Assembly (NCBI RefSeq): GCF_910596095.1
Contig: NC_056544.1
Coordinates: forward strand, 13,315,155-13,379,154
Direction of reading: 5' to 3'
Source: Thunnus maccoyii
Taxonomy: Eukaryota > Chordata > Actinopteri > Scombriformes > Scombridae
DNA length: 64,000 nucleotides
In this document: positions 38,501 to 45,450 of the stretch, piece after piece
How positions within the stretch are numbered: the first letter of the stretch is position 1
Layout of the letters: every line of letters starts with the position of its first letter
Notes under the pieces: model-generated
Seen by the model: the letters and a program-made list of their open reading frames with translations, nothing else
Told to the model about the DNA's origin: nothing
Databases searched by the model: none
Made by a program: the position numbers and the translations under genes

Positions 38501-41500
38501 GGCTCTGTTCACTCTCTCACCTGGTGCCCGCAATCAGCACGACCTCTCCACCTACAGCCCGCTATCCCATCATGCCTTTCAACAGTACCAGCTGAGTGGT
38601 ATTCCTGAAGGCCACTCGCTGAAGTCTGACTCAGGTCTAGTGACAGGGGGGACTTTGTGGGACATGGACAACATGGCTCAGCAAGTCGGAAGCTTCTCTG
38701 GATCACCTGGACATCAACTAGGAAATAGTCATGCAGGTATGTTGCTGTCTGTGACTCAAGAAGTAAGACGTACACTTGAGCAAGCAGTTGAATGATTATT
38801 AGAATATTATTGTAATGCTGTTTTGTCTTTAGGGGTAAATTTGATAGAGGAGCACTTGCGGGAGGTGAGGTGTCTTCGTCAGCGTCTGGAGGAGTCCATT
38901 AGGACAAACGAGAGGCTCCGACAGCAGCTGGAAGAAAGACTGGCCACCGCTGGGCGTGATGGAGGTACTGTCGATCTCACACACACAAACACACACACTT
39001 TGAAGTAACATTATCACTGGTTTATCTAAGACATGACATACAATAACTCATGTTTTATTGTCTAGGAGCACCAACAAACATCTACATCCAGGGACTGGAT
39101 ACAGTCAGTCAGCTGTCTAATGAAATCAGAGTCCTGAAAGAAGAAAACCTCAGTTTACAGTCTCGCCTGCAGGCCAGCACAGGTACTTCATCTGAAAGTA
39201 TAATTTTTTTTTGTGTGTGTGTGTGTTTTTTATACAAACCTAATTGGACTCTCCTCTATCCTCAGACACGTGCGAGGAGCTGGTGCAGCTGCGAGAGGCG
39301 GTGTTTACAGCACGTGCACGCCTGAAGCAAGCAGAGCTGGAGGCTGAGCAGTGGAAGGAGGAGTTAAGACGACTCCAGGCCCACAGTCAGGAGCAGGGAC
39401 AGCAGATACACACATTAAGGCAGGAACGACAGGCCAGTCAGGAGAAAACCAACAGGTTGGTGTTCTCACAAACATACAGAAACTGTGACTGTGTCTTGTT
39501 CTCTGCCTTTACAGTATCTGTATTTGTTCTTCCTCAGGCTCCAGCATGAGGTGTCTCTACTGCAGCAGCAGCTGTGTGAGAGCAGGGAGCTCATCCACTC
39601 CCTGCAGAGTGAACTGCAAGTTTACGATCGTGTGTGTTCCAGCACAAAGGCCAGCAAAGGTCAGTCTGCTGTTTACACACAAGCTACAAAAAAAACTTTT
39701 TTAGTGTAAGCCATTACATGTAAGGATTTAAAAAGGCCTTACTCTGACGCCATCTGGTGGTAATTTTAAGTACAACACTGGTGTTAACAGTGGAACATGC
39801 ATTCATTTTGCTTCATTTTACCTTAACGTAGCTTTATACATCTATACAAGTATTGACAACCATGTAATCAAAGTTTTATTGTACTCCATAGAGCAGAAGT
39901 ATGTCCTGTCAGACTCTCCAGTGATTTTCTATTTTATCTTTAGGCTACCTGTGTGAGCTCCCAGGTCTACCAGTGGAGCTTGGGGAGCTGTTGGGGGAGG
40001 TGAGGAGTTTACGGGCCCAGCTGCAGAACAGTGTCCAGGAGAACAGCGCCCTCAAGCAGCTGGAGCTCCACAAACAGCTGGAACAGAAGTTGGGTGTCGG
40101 CTCTCCTCGCACTCCTTCCCTCTCTGCCCTCACTGCCAGCCCTCAGAGAGAAAACTTCTACAGACGACAGCTGCTGCACGGTAAGAGACAACCTCCTCTA
40201 CTTATGAGTCTACATATAGTACATACATAGTGCAAAACACTCAGTGTGGTATTGTGTGGTTTGCTGTGTGTCCAAGCCTGGTTTGTATATCTGTGTGCTC
40301 CACAGACCCAGCTCCGTCTCCACCTGTCAGGGACATTGGTCTGTTTAACTGTGGATCTCCCGGTCCGCCCTACTCAGACCTGGATGACAGCCATAGCACT
40401 GCCAATGGTGTGACTTAATCTGCTCTGCATGACTGCAGCTTAATCTGTCTTTAACTTGTGGATTTATTGTACAGAGATTGTATTGCTTTCTAAAAATTAT
40501 AACCCCTTGTTTTGATGCTAATGTGCTTGTCACCGTATTATTTTAATCACTTCTGAACCCCACAAAATTGTCTCTTTCAACATTAAAACATACATTCAAA
40601 GTCCTAAAAATACTGTTCTTTTATCTTCATCAGACCCTCTCGATCCTCACTCTGAGTTGGAGGGTGAGGCCCCTGACGGATCATTTTCAAACCGTAACGG
40701 CCGTCACGCCATCGGTCATGTGGATGACTTCAGCGCTCTGCAGCAGCAAGTCTTAGAGGGCCGGAGCCTTGTCCAGCGCATGGAGACAACATTGCAGGCC
40801 TGCCTGGGCCCACCACTGCTGGAGGGGGGGCAGAAACAGAACAGAGAGCTGGTGAGAGCCAAAGTGGCCAAAAGAATATTTTTATAACAGACGTAATTTG
40901 AAAGCACCAGTATCTGACTGACCTCTCTATGCAGGTGCTGGACTATGGATGTGTGAAGAGTCTTCTGACCAACACTAAGACTCTGAGGCAGATTTTGGAG
41001 GAGGTGATGTCTCTGCTGAAGATGTTCTGGAGGGCAGCACTGCCCAGCACTGATCCTTCCATCCAAAACCTTAAGAAGGTTTGGAAAGCAGTTTAATATT
41101 TCATGACTGGCCTGATCTTTAAGAGCTTTGACAGTCAAACATGTAATTAATGTTGCTTTGCATGTGTGTTTGTGCAGGAGCAGTGTATGCAAGAGGAGAT
41201 CTTGTCCCTAAAGCTGCGTATATCAGAGCAGGAAGAGGTTCTTAAGGGGACAATTCAAAGACTGAGGAGCACCAGCCGCACCAAGGAGAGCATGGAGCAC
41301 TTCATAGTCAACCAGCGTAAGTCTTTATGTAGGCTTGTGTGTACGCATGTGTGAGAGAGAGACAGAGTCTCAGTAGACAACATTGTCTGTTCCTTATTGG
41401 AAATGTCAAGAACTTCCAGGTTTGACAGAAATAATAACTCACAGATCTGTAATACACAAGCCTCCGCAGACTTTAAAAACACAAGATTGCCTTTTTTACA

Positions 41501-43282
41501 CTAGCTTATAATGCAAAAAATACCTAAAAGGAAAGGCTATTTTATCTGGTGTTTGCACTTATTAATGTGTATAGCATATAAAGCGCCAACATTACCATCA
41601 CTGTGCTCTTGTGGTCATGTGATAGCACTGTAGCATATCTTTTTTTGTGTATTTTTGCAGTGTCAAGGACTCGTGATGTGCTGAAGAAAGCAAGGACAAA
41701 TTTAGAGGTAAGCAAAATCACTGCTTACCTCACTTATTCAGTGTATCACTTACATAATGTATATACTGCATACTCCATAGTTCACAGTATTATGTGTATC
41801 GATATTGTATGTTGTGATGTCACTGGTGTCCCCAATGTTAGTCTTTATTTAGTATTTATTATATATGTGAAATCATCTTTTTTGGCTTTTCTGTCTCACT
41901 TGTTCCTTCGTCCTACATTTGTCTCTTTCTCCTCTCCTCTCTTCTCCTCTCCTCTCCTCTCTTCTCCTCTGCTCTCTTCTCTTCTCTCCTCTTCTGTTCT
42001 CTTCTCTCCTCTCCTCTCCTCTCTCCTCTTTCCTTCTCTTTCTTGAAAACTTCCAGAAGAATGAGCTGAGACTTTCCTCTCTAAGCTCCTCCTCTTCCTC
42101 TCCTTGTGCTGGTAATTGTCAGACATCTTGTGGTCTTGCGAACAGGTAGACATTGTCCCAGATACTGCATCTAATTGGCCTGACTGTAGTAGTTTATCCC
42201 TAGCAGTTCAACTGTAGTTGTAAAAGTAAACGTGATGGTGACGCTGTGGTCTGGGGCAGCTTTTACCTCCTTGTGGATTTGCTGTTTCTAATCATGCTGA
42301 CATCACTGCTTTACCATGCCATCTGACTGTCGTAACGTTTGACTTTCTTTTTAGTGTTTTATGACATCACTGCTTTATTAAAATATATAACATAATATAT
42401 AATATAACATATGAGATAATAGAGATGATGCAAATATAATAATAATAAAAATATCCTGAGTGGAAAACAAGATGATCACACACACGTACAGCTTAATTAT
42501 ACCAATGTTTGGACCACACTGTGACCAATTGTGTTGGAAACACTGGCTACAACCTGTACATCCCTGTACAGCAACTCAGCTACTGTAAATAACTGTGTGA
42601 GCTGAATAAGGTGTTTAAAAACCCACAACACTGACACCAAATTACATACACACCCCATCTACTAAACCGCTTCTGCTCCAAACTGTTACTTACTTCTACA
42701 TCTGTTAAGGTCGAGTCTATTTACAGCTTCAGACACACAGTGAGTGCCAAAATAACCACACACTGCATAGTTTCCATTCTGTGCATATGCTGTCACAGTA
42801 TCACCTATCGAGGATGTACACACTAATATGTGGTTTCTGCTGCCCTTCAGTCTGAGGATCGAGAGGCGTCATAAACAGCTACTTCTGTTCATACCAGCAG
42901 GCAAAAACATAGCAAGTGTGTTTGTGAGGGATTGTGTGTTATTCTCTAATCACTCATCCTCAGCTCTTCATCTGCAAGCACCTGTATTTTGGGAATCTTA
43001 CTACAACTAACATGCACAGCAAACCACTCCACGCAGTGGTTCTATTTGTTTTTAACATTTCACCTCGCCTGCAGTTTGTCAGATTTATCAAACCACCTTA
43101 CAGTTGTTTACTTACATCTTGTTTTCCTCCTAAATCCAGCTGAGGACCCAGGAGGCGCTGCCAGAGAGCAGCCTGCTGATCGCAGTTTCCTGAAGACCAG
43201 CGGTGCCTCTGGAGTCGCCGGGGTTGCGGCGGCCAATCAGCGTCCGGCAGCGAGGAAGCGCAGCAGCCAATGCCTGCTTTAG
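302..43282 (+). CDS. pde4dip: Myomegalin (phosphodiesterase 4D-interacting protein), whole gene, long isoform
   Basis: Large coiled-coil scaffold of centrosome and Golgi. The family recruits gamma-tubulin complexes through CM1, binds AKAP450/EB1 in another isoform, and tethers PDE4D and PKA. I joined 49 coding exons by eye; every junction keeps frame and GT-AG, giving 2,324 codons against about 2,350 in human. Diagnostic matches to human myomegalin include KKENFSLKLRIYFLEER (CM1), VDLQDLGYETCGRSENEAE, SLSATSDYASSLER, FRAND-type NDIDYYMGQSFREQLAQ and RTRDVLKKARTNLE near the C-terminus. Start 302 is preceded by an in-frame stop at 233 and a short uORF at 270-284. CDK5RAP2 is the paralogue; the motifs listed are those of myomegalin rather than CDK5RAP2. 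The gene uses several alternative starts and ends, listed separately. Gene identity is very secure; the exact isoform set is inference. Confidence 0.97.
352..1771 (+). other. pde4dip intron 1
   Basis: Intron between exons 1 and 2. It contains a degenerate GT run at 374-412. Open frames at 372-840 and 1131-1815 show no family resemblance and no codon signal that I recognise. Nothing else seen. Confidence 0.6.
2657..3110. repeat. Possible truncated retroelement
   Basis: The stretch begins with a GGAAGGAAAGAACTTTATTG string, resembling LINE 3' tails that end in purine-rich simple sequence in fish, read here in reverse. It then runs through compact sequence with no intact frame. The assignment is a resemblance only and the limits are uncertain. 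Confidence 0.3.
4335..4530. repeat. MITE-like fragment (fish repeat family with AATCGATTA-type ends)
   Basis: Contains the 'aaagctgcaatgatta' end and the internal string 'cttaaatgtgaatattttct' typical of a dispersed fish element. A fuller copy lies at 51797-52217. Other fragments are at 7905-8085, 9775-10015 and 18120-18365. Noncoding and degraded. Confidence 0.5.
5565..5899 (+). promoter_or_regulatory. Candidate promoter and 5' leader of the CM1 (MSNGYR) isoform
   Basis: A TATTAAAG string at about 5570 lies 330 bases before the ATG at 5900. A short GT run (5587-5604) and two small uORFs follow: 5713-5736 and 5738-5797. That an independent transcript begins here is inferred from the second start codon at 5900, which in mammals is also used as a separate N-terminus. 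The TATA-like string is weak evidence. Confidence 0.35.
5738..5797 (+). CDS. uORF echoing the pde4dip start (19 codons)
   Basis: The frame reads MSNGYQTLMEGRALAVAVL then stop. Its first eight residues, MSNGYQTL, repeat the main start MSNGYRTL at 5900 with one change. The nucleotide copies share the 15 bases tgtctaacggttacc. It ends 103 bases before the main ATG, so it would be read first on any transcript beginning upstream. Whether it is translated is unknown; it may be only a small duplication of the start site. Confidence 0.45.
   Translation: MSNGYQTLMEGRALAVAVL
5900..6040 (+). CDS. pde4dip: pde4dip exon 4 with alternative start: CM1 gamma-tubulin-binding motif
   Basis: From 5900 it reads MSNGYRTLSQ and continues into HLNDLKKENFSLKLRIYF. 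An internal acceptor (ttgtcacag at 5921-5929) lets exon 3 join at 5930, so the same exon serves two N-termini. CM1 is the centrosomin motif that binds and activates gamma-tubulin ring complexes. The phenylalanine of KKENF, shown to be essential in CDK5RAP2, is present (residue 20 from this start, 65 in the long form). The MSNGYR start gives 2,279 codons. The human MSNGYRTLSQ isoform has the same beginning, so this start is secure. Confidence 0.96.
6786..7225. repeat. Foldback MITE-like element
   Basis: Begins 'taaaggaatagtttgacatt', a string typical of a very common fish repeat. The left part (agatcaatatcaatctaatatctgt) returns inverted near the right end (acagacatgagatagg, attgatcctctc at 7180-7220), giving an imperfect hairpin. 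The right terminus has decayed. No coding capacity. Confidence 0.6.
7905..8085. repeat. MITE-like fragment
   Basis: Ends with 'aattaatagattaatcaaag' and 'aatgaaaataataatttgtt', the A/T-rich terminal strings of the same family as 51797-52217. Degraded and noncoding. Confidence 0.4.
8160..8305. repeat. Long TG microsatellite with CG-containing end
   Basis: About 140 bases of nearly pure alternating purine-pyrimidine: TG repeats passing into gtgcgtgcgcgcgtgtgcg at 8263-8290. Sequence of this kind can adopt Z-DNA. The open frames over it on both strands are low-complexity artefacts. Confidence 0.9.
9775..10015. repeat. MITE-like fragment
   Basis: Contains 'gattaattgataatgagaat' and other A/T-rich terminal strings of the family seen at 51797-52217. 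Noncoding and degraded; the limits are approximate. Confidence 0.4.
11909..14991 (+). CDS. pde4dip: pde4dip exons 5-9: coiled coil after CM1
   Basis: Exons 11909-11985, 13856-13979, 14073-14230, 14313-14469 and 14938-14991 encode residues 93-282. NIELKVEVESLKQELQEKQQ and the following NHNEAELQRRCQERQQE match the human NIELKVEVESLKRELQ and SQNEAELRRQFEERQQE segments. All junction phases agree. Heptad patterns predict a coiled coil, interrupted by an acidic loop (SLDIPMEDIPEDERPPSF) in exon 7 that is longer and more proline-rich than I recall in human. Exon 9 (FYQEELGRERLRIEQEMQ) ends at phase 0 and joins exon 10 at 25139, skipping the alternative first exon between them. Confidence 0.93.
11986..13855 (+). 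other. pde4dip intron 5
   Basis: A 1.9 kb intron, A/T-rich. The open frame at 12886-13158 has no recognisable product. Nothing else seen. Confidence 0.6.
14992..19599 (+). other. pde4dip intron 9, first part
   Basis: Noncoding sequence upstream of the internal promoter. It holds a MITE-like fragment around 18120-18365 and a GT microsatellite at 18976-19005. Open frames such as 16793-17104 and 15388-15618 show no family resemblance. Confidence 0.6.
18976..19005. repeat. GT microsatellite
   Basis: About 15 perfect GT units directly visible. Confidence 0.9.
19600..20130 (+). promoter_or_regulatory. Putative CpG-rich internal promoter for the EB-binding isoform
   Basis: CpG-dense island in an otherwise A/T-rich intron, for example 'ggacgcggtgagcgcgtg' and 'gacggcgcgcggtgcgg'. 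It lies 330-860 bases upstream of the alternative first coding exon at 20464. A strong donor (gcg|gtgagc at 19769) could end a noncoding first exon. The minus-strand 130-codon frame at 19719-20111 is most likely a by-product of the high GC content. Confidence 0.5.
20464..21789 (+). CDS. pde4dip: pde4dip alternative first coding exon: cysteine finger and EB-binding region
   Basis: This 1,326-base exon encodes 442 codons and ends at a phase-0 donor (caccag|gtacaa) joining exon 10. It is the fish form of the human isoform starting MKEICRICARELCGNQRRW: KETCRICGRDLCGNQRRW and FACSKCTFMLDRMYRFDTVI match closely. C10, C13, C56 and C59 form a C-x2-C...C-x2-C pair like a ZAD finger. Later conserved blocks are RVADSDYEAVCKVPRK and ARSISCGPSTRYS. 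SKLP at residues 360-363, flanked by basic residues, is an SxIP-type EB1-binding motif. The middle is S/P-rich and poorly conserved. The start may be 20464 or the second ATG at 20479, which matches the human start and has A at -3. An in-frame stop at 20452 shows that this is a first exon. Confidence 0.96.
21790..25138 (+). other. Intron between the EB-type first exon and exon 10
   Basis: The first 1.3 kb is ordinary intron. Retention of its first bases would add VQYLDKHSAE and a stop. The second half is a large dispersed repeat (23155-24914). No exon was recognised. Confidence 0.7.
23155..24914. mobile_element. Modular nonautonomous element, about 1.76 kb, with imperfect terminal inverted repeats
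   Basis: Begins 'aaagctgcaagcagcgatga' and 'gggccctcgcacc'; ends 'ggtgctcgggccctaataa'. The two termini are imperfect inverted repeats (GGGCCCTCGCACC against GGGCCCGAGCACC). An AAT microsatellite (24840-24862) precedes the right end. The interior is built from duplicated modules: the block from 23485 to 23650 recurs at 24563-24730, and 23910-24095 recurs at 24220-24410. It contains no long frame and repeats a phrase including 'aggtggcgctatgac'. I recognise the terminal strings as a widespread fish repeat but cannot name the family. Confidence 0.8.
25139..29260 (+). CDS. pde4dip: pde4dip exons 10-23: central coiled coil shared by both isoform classes
   Basis: Exons 25139-25276, 25380-25499, 25598-25690, 25800-26024, 26118-26276, 26385-26486, 27118-27255, 27514-27693, 27879-28073, 28244-28426, 28509-28625, 28716-28784, 28903-29009 and 29118-29260; residues 283-938 of the long form. 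Nearly all begin and end at phase 0, so whole exons could be skipped without breaking frame. Matches to human include DLYQLIEGQNTTLCKLRE, LREKERDLERLRCILSNNEE, RNLQWLKQQSEEKE and LFQELLSDRSRQ. The composition (Leu, Glu, Gln, Lys, Arg in heptads) indicates a continuous dimeric coiled coil. The last exon ends at phase 1. Confidence 0.97.
26488..26535. repeat. CA microsatellite after exon 15
   Basis: CA repeat starting one base after the exon 15 donor, so it forms the first part of the intron. The rest of this intron to 27117 shows nothing recognisable. Confidence 0.85.
29118..29322 (+). CDS. pde4dip: pde4dip alternative terminal exon: C-terminus of the short isoform
   Basis: If the donor at 29261 (gag|gtgggg) is not used, exon 23 reads on for 20 codons ending GTVTNAL and a TGA at 29320. 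Starting from 20464 this gives 1,118 codons, close to the short human EB-binding form (about 1.1 kb of codons). The donor has the weak context ggag|gtgggg, which fits alternative use. A poly(A) signal follows at 30636. The existence of a short isoform is known in mammals; its use of this stop in this fish is inference. Confidence 0.7.
29323..30665 (+). other. Probable 3' UTR of the short pde4dip isoform
   Basis: Noncoding sequence after the internal stop. It contains an A-run near 29409 and ends with AATAAA at 30636-30641, followed by a T/GT-rich stretch (ctggctttttgtc, then tgtttgttgtgttt) that fits a downstream cleavage element. Confidence 0.6.
30636..30641 (+). terminator. Poly(A) signal of the short isoform
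   Basis: Canonical AATAAA 1.3 kb after the internal TGA, with a GT-rich downstream region. Confidence 0.6.
30666..32356 (+). other. Rest of pde4dip intron 23
   Basis: Noncoding, with GT runs near 31540 and 31910 and the small inverted-end element at 31578-31757. No exon recognised. Confidence 0.6.
31578..31757. mobile_element. Small MITE-like element with 13-base perfect inverted ends
   Basis: acttttggggaca at 31584-31596 is the exact reverse complement of tgtccccaaaagt at 31741-31753. Inside lie a second small inverted pair (gaggacatgtcctc) and a telomere-like phrase (ggttagggttaggtt). A GT microsatellite abuts it at 31540-31569. Length and ends suggest a nonautonomous DNA transposon. Confidence 0.6.
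32357..33274 (+). CDS. pde4dip: pde4dip exons 24-26: acidic region
   Basis: Exons 32357-32484, 32627-32814 and 32944-33274 encode residues 939-1154. SSDEFTDSIEEDDEK corresponds to the human TSTEFTDSIEEE block and fixes the frame. Exon 24 contains eight consecutive Glu codons. Exon 26 has a Glu/Asp run of more than 20 residues encoded by GAG/GAA repeats (about 33058-33132), more than I recall in human. The exon 25 segment GYTSVAQMRSALQRLQQEN matches human GFSSVSHIRNTMLSLCLEN. The acidic runs are coding microsatellites and probably vary in length. Confidence 0.93.
33275..34050 (+). other. pde4dip intron 26
   Basis: A 776-base A/T-rich intron. No feature seen. Confidence 0.6.
34051..35936 (+). 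CDS. pde4dip: pde4dip exons 27-33: most conserved central block
   Basis: Exons 34051-34255, 34336-34452, 34556-34821, 34914-35128, 35390-35507, 35642-35759 and 35882-35936; residues 1155-1518. VQVDLQDLGYETCGRSENEA in exon 28 is identical or nearly so to human. Other anchors are RVRSLSATSDYASSLER, EDEGWMSDTQA, WPGKYNSLIQAQARELSHLR, REGQGICHILTQHL and NDIDYYMGQSFREQLAQ. This neighbourhood in mammals gave rise to the sequence shared with NBPF proteins (stated from general knowledge). Junction phases 1, 1, 0, 2, 0, 1, 2 all agree. Confidence 0.97.
35937..36881 (+). other. pde4dip intron 33, first part
   Basis: Noncoding sequence between exon 33 and the candidate alternative exon at 36882. Nothing recognised apart from short A/T-rich runs. 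Confidence 0.6.
36882..37045 (+). CDS. pde4dip: Candidate alternative first exon of a C-terminal pde4dip isoform
   Basis: An open frame starts MAPLWKAMISKSSSIYR at 36882, immediately after an in-frame stop (36879-36881), with G at +4. It ends FLRMLLERDRELMHQQLQ just before a strong donor (caaga|gtaaga). The donor phase (2) matches exon 34, giving LQELSKELQQKDK. The C-terminal half is a coiled-coil-like sequence typical of the gene. A C-terminal product from here would have about 860 codons. It could instead be a cassette: the phase is compatible if the acceptor is ag at 36918-36919. I do not recall a documented counterpart. Conservation was not testable here. Confidence 0.5.
37046..37585 (+). 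other. pde4dip intron 33, second part
   Basis: A/T-rich noncoding sequence before exon 34. Nothing recognised. Confidence 0.6.
37586..38736 (+). CDS. pde4dip: pde4dip exons 34-37: Ser/Pro-rich linker
   Basis: Exons 37586-37833, 37918-38022, 38107-38268 and 38479-38736 encode residues 1519-1776. LSKELQQKDKIIESLHTKLQ matches human LSRELQEKEKVIEVLQAKL. Next comes a long Ser/Thr/Pro-rich region with low expected structure and only patchy similarity. All four exons end at phase 1, so any could be skipped in frame. Intron 34 is short (84 bases) and is open in the reading frame, so retention would not immediately stop translation. Confidence 0.92.
38833..40851 (+). CDS. pde4dip: pde4dip exons 38-44: second coiled-coil region
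   Basis: Exons 38833-38964, 39066-39182, 39266-39455, 39538-39659, 39944-40180, 40306-40407 and 40634-40851; residues 1777-2149. Anchors are NLIEEHLREVRCLRQRLEES, GLDTVSQLSNEIRVLKEEN, LQQQLCESRELIHSLQSEL and, in exon 44, APDGSFSNRNGRHAIGHVDD, matching human DATDGSFANKHGRHVIGHIDD. Coiled coil is broken by a Ser/Pro segment in exons 42-43. Phases agree throughout. Confidence 0.96.
40935..41707 (+). CDS. pde4dip: pde4dip exons 45-47: CM2-like C-terminal region
   Basis: Exons 40935-41078, 41178-41316 and 41661-41707 encode residues 2150-2259. MLKMFWRAALPST-type sequence (LLKMFWRAALPSTD), KESMEHFIVNQ and LSRTRDVLKKARTNLE match the human C-terminus closely. In CDK5RAP2 the equivalent C-terminal motif binds AKAP450, pericentrin and the Golgi/centrosome; the same role is inferred here. 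Exon 47 ends at phase 0. Confidence 0.96.
41926..42046 (+). repeat. Polypyrimidine CTCCT/CTTCT tract upstream of exon 48
   Basis: About 120 bases of almost pure C and T in 5-base units, ending 10 bases before the acceptor of exon 48. Besides being a variable microsatellite it is rich in UCUU/CUCUCU-type motifs bound by PTB. The open frames over it are artefacts. Confidence 0.85.
42057..42111 (+). CDS. pde4dip: pde4dip exon 48
   Basis: Acceptor aacttccag, then KNELRLSSLSSSSSSPCA, with donor gctg|gtaatt at phase 1. The phase opens the 48-codon frame of exon 49. If the donor fails, reading continues to ...TSCGLANR and a TAG at 42148. The exon is Ser-rich and conserved-looking but short; its support is frame continuity at both ends. 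Confidence 0.75.
42112..43139 (+). other. pde4dip intron 48
   Basis: A 1 kb intron. It contains an acceptor-like site at 42850 followed by SEDREAS and a stop, which could be a minor terminal exon. Nothing else recognised. Confidence 0.5.
43140..43282 (+). CDS. pde4dip: pde4dip exon 49: terminal coding exon
   Basis: After acceptor taaatccag the frame set by exon 48 reads EDPGGAAREQPADRS and ends ARKRSSQCLL before TAG at 43280. The tail is rich in Ala, Gly, Arg and has no domain I recognise. If exon 48 is skipped, the same exon is read in another frame as LRTQEALPESSLLIAVS and stops at 43191. Confidence 0.7.
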
Positions 43283-43775
43283 ACTTTTAAAGAACCAGCC
43301 TCAATGCTACCACCTCTGACCTCTGACCTCTATGCTGAAACAGCCAAGACCCAACCCTCCTCCACCCCCCCCCCAACCTTTACCTTCATTCAGCCATGAG
43401 AGTTCTCCATCCTCCCCCACTTCCCGGCAATATGTGCACAGTATAATCTGCACCTTGAGCCTTAGCAAACTCCCCTCACCCTCTCACCAAATTTGATCAC
43501 CCTTCCCCTCCCCCATCTCCGAACTCCCCTAACATCACCACATGAATTATTGCCTTTGAGTGATACAGTCAGCAGTTTGCCTTGTTGTGTGTGTGACAGA
43601 AGAAGGTGTTGGAAATGTGCCTCTGGTGGTTTCAGTGACGTGCGTCCTACTGATGGAGCTGGTTGAAGGTGCTCCTAGACACTGATCTCAGAGCAGATGT
43701 GTGCTCTCAATCTGGTTTCAGTAAGTTTTGGTCATCTTGGTTCCAGGGATTTTATTACAGAACAGAAACTTTCAG

Positions 43776-43781
43776 AATAAA
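43776..43781 (+). terminator. Candidate proximal poly(A) signal of pde4dip
   Basis: AATAAA about 0.5 kb after the stop codon. The downstream sequence is A-rich, so the context is not strong. Confidence 0.35.
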
Positions 43782-44672
43782 CAAAGGAAAAATTAAAAAA
43801 TTAAATTAAATTTCTAAAAACAAAATCTGACCATAGAAAGTTTCTCTAAAACACACCCAGATCTGTGTCTAACAGTATCTTCTCCTGAGAGCCAGACAGC
43901 GTGTGGACGGAATAAGAGTGTTCATGCATGTTTAATCGTGGCTTGTGAGAGGAATTCTGCACACACGTACACACATACGGTATGTGTGATCGAACACGGT
44001 TCACTCAAAGACAAGAAATCCTCAACTCTGACTGCCACAGAAATGCAAGTTAACTTCTCGTGGCGCTTTTATTAAACGAGGACTTTTTTTTTTGGTTTTT
44101 TTTTGCAAATGCAATGCAAAGAACAATGACACCCACAATGTATCACTAAACACAGTGGAGGAATGTAGAGTAGGTAGGTGATCACTGCTAAGTAGTCGTG
44201 TACTCGCTGTTATGTACAGTATTTGTAGGATGAAGCTCATGAATGGTTAGTCAGCCATCAGCCAAGGGTTATGAATAGTAGAACAAAAGCCAGAGAAAGG
44301 TTCCATTTCTGTCACAAGCCTCCTCTTTTAGGTCCTAAAGATGCTTTTTTGAAGCATCTAAACACTGACTTTGAAGTAGTGGAGACAGATGAGTTGAGTC
44401 AATTAAGCTTTTAAGGCCATTTTCTATTTGGTCAGTTGAGATTTCTAAGCTAGATTTGTGCTGCAATGTGTAAAAAGAAAAGAGAGTAAAGTGCTCAAAT
44501 GGAACCAGGCTAAACACGCGTATTCAAGCTCCTCTGTAGGAGTTCTCATACGAGCATGTGCAATAATGATGTTGTTTCTTGAATGATCACGCCGCACCGG
44601 TTTCCTGTTATTTCTTTGCCTGACACTGGATTATTAGTGACATTCATAATGTCAGGAGGACATCGGTGTTAA

Positions 44673-45450
44673 GGGGAAACTTTGGTATTTTTCAACCTGG
44701 ACCCTATTTTCCCATTTTTTTTGTGTCTAAGTGACTAATGGGAACAACAATTTTTGAAATTGGTCCAATATTGAGTGAAAGTGCTTCAGCTGGCAGTTGC
44801 TAAATGGGCTGCAATGTAATCTGACAGAACAGTTGTGCCCCATTAATGTATGTCCACTAAAAGTCTAAAATGTCTAACAGCATTATGGAAAGAACCATAC
44901 AGAGAAATAAAAGTTTTTCTTTACCTTTCGCTTGATCTGGTCTGTTTGTTATTGTGTCTAATCAAGTCTCACTCAAGGAGAAGTTCTGATATCTCATGAG
45001 AGTTGAGTTGTTGTTGAAATCAGCTAAATATTCAACCATGACAGAGTTGGAGCTTAGTATTATCCAAAAGATTTTCAAAGTCATGGCTCAACTCTCACTT
45101 GATTTCAGAACACTTTTCCTTGAGCGAGACTTGGTTAGACACAATAACAAACAGACCGGATCAAGTGAAAGGTAAACTTTTTTTTCTCTGTATGGTCCTT
45201 TCCATGATGTTGTCAGACACTTATAATAACAATCTGAGCCTGTCAGTGGCAAAAACAAGCACTTTTAGTGGATGTACATTGACAGGGTGCTATTACCCCG
45301 TCAGATTACATTGCAGCCCTTTTCACGGCTGACACCTGCAGCGCTCTCGCTTAATACTGTATAATTTTCAAGAATTGTTGTCCCCATCAGTCACTTAGAC
45401 ACAAGAAGATGGGAAAACAGGGCCCAGGTTGAAAAATACCAAAGTTTCCT
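44673..45450. mobile_element. Long inverted-repeat MITE flanked by TTAA
   Basis: The left arm begins ggggaaactttggtattttt and the right arm ends aaaaataccaaagtttcct. Most of 44673-45025 returns inverted in 45085-45450, for example gtgtctaagtgactaatggg against cccatcagtcacttagacac. TTAA stands directly outside each end (44669-44672, 45451-45454). TTAA target duplication is typical of piggyBac-class elements, so a nonautonomous member is likely. It has no coding capacity. Confidence 0.8.

Noticed and set aside
40716..41192. 158-codon minus-strand open frame
   Set aside because: Antisense shadow of pde4dip exons 44-46, which are secure on the plus strand.
41603..42046. 147-codon plus-strand open frame
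   Set aside because: Runs through exon 47, intron and the CT microsatellite; the second half is low-complexity.
42851..42874. Possible alternative terminal exon SEDREAS
   Set aside because: Acceptor is acceptable and the phase fits exon 47, but eight codons give no independent support; kept only as a note in intron 48.
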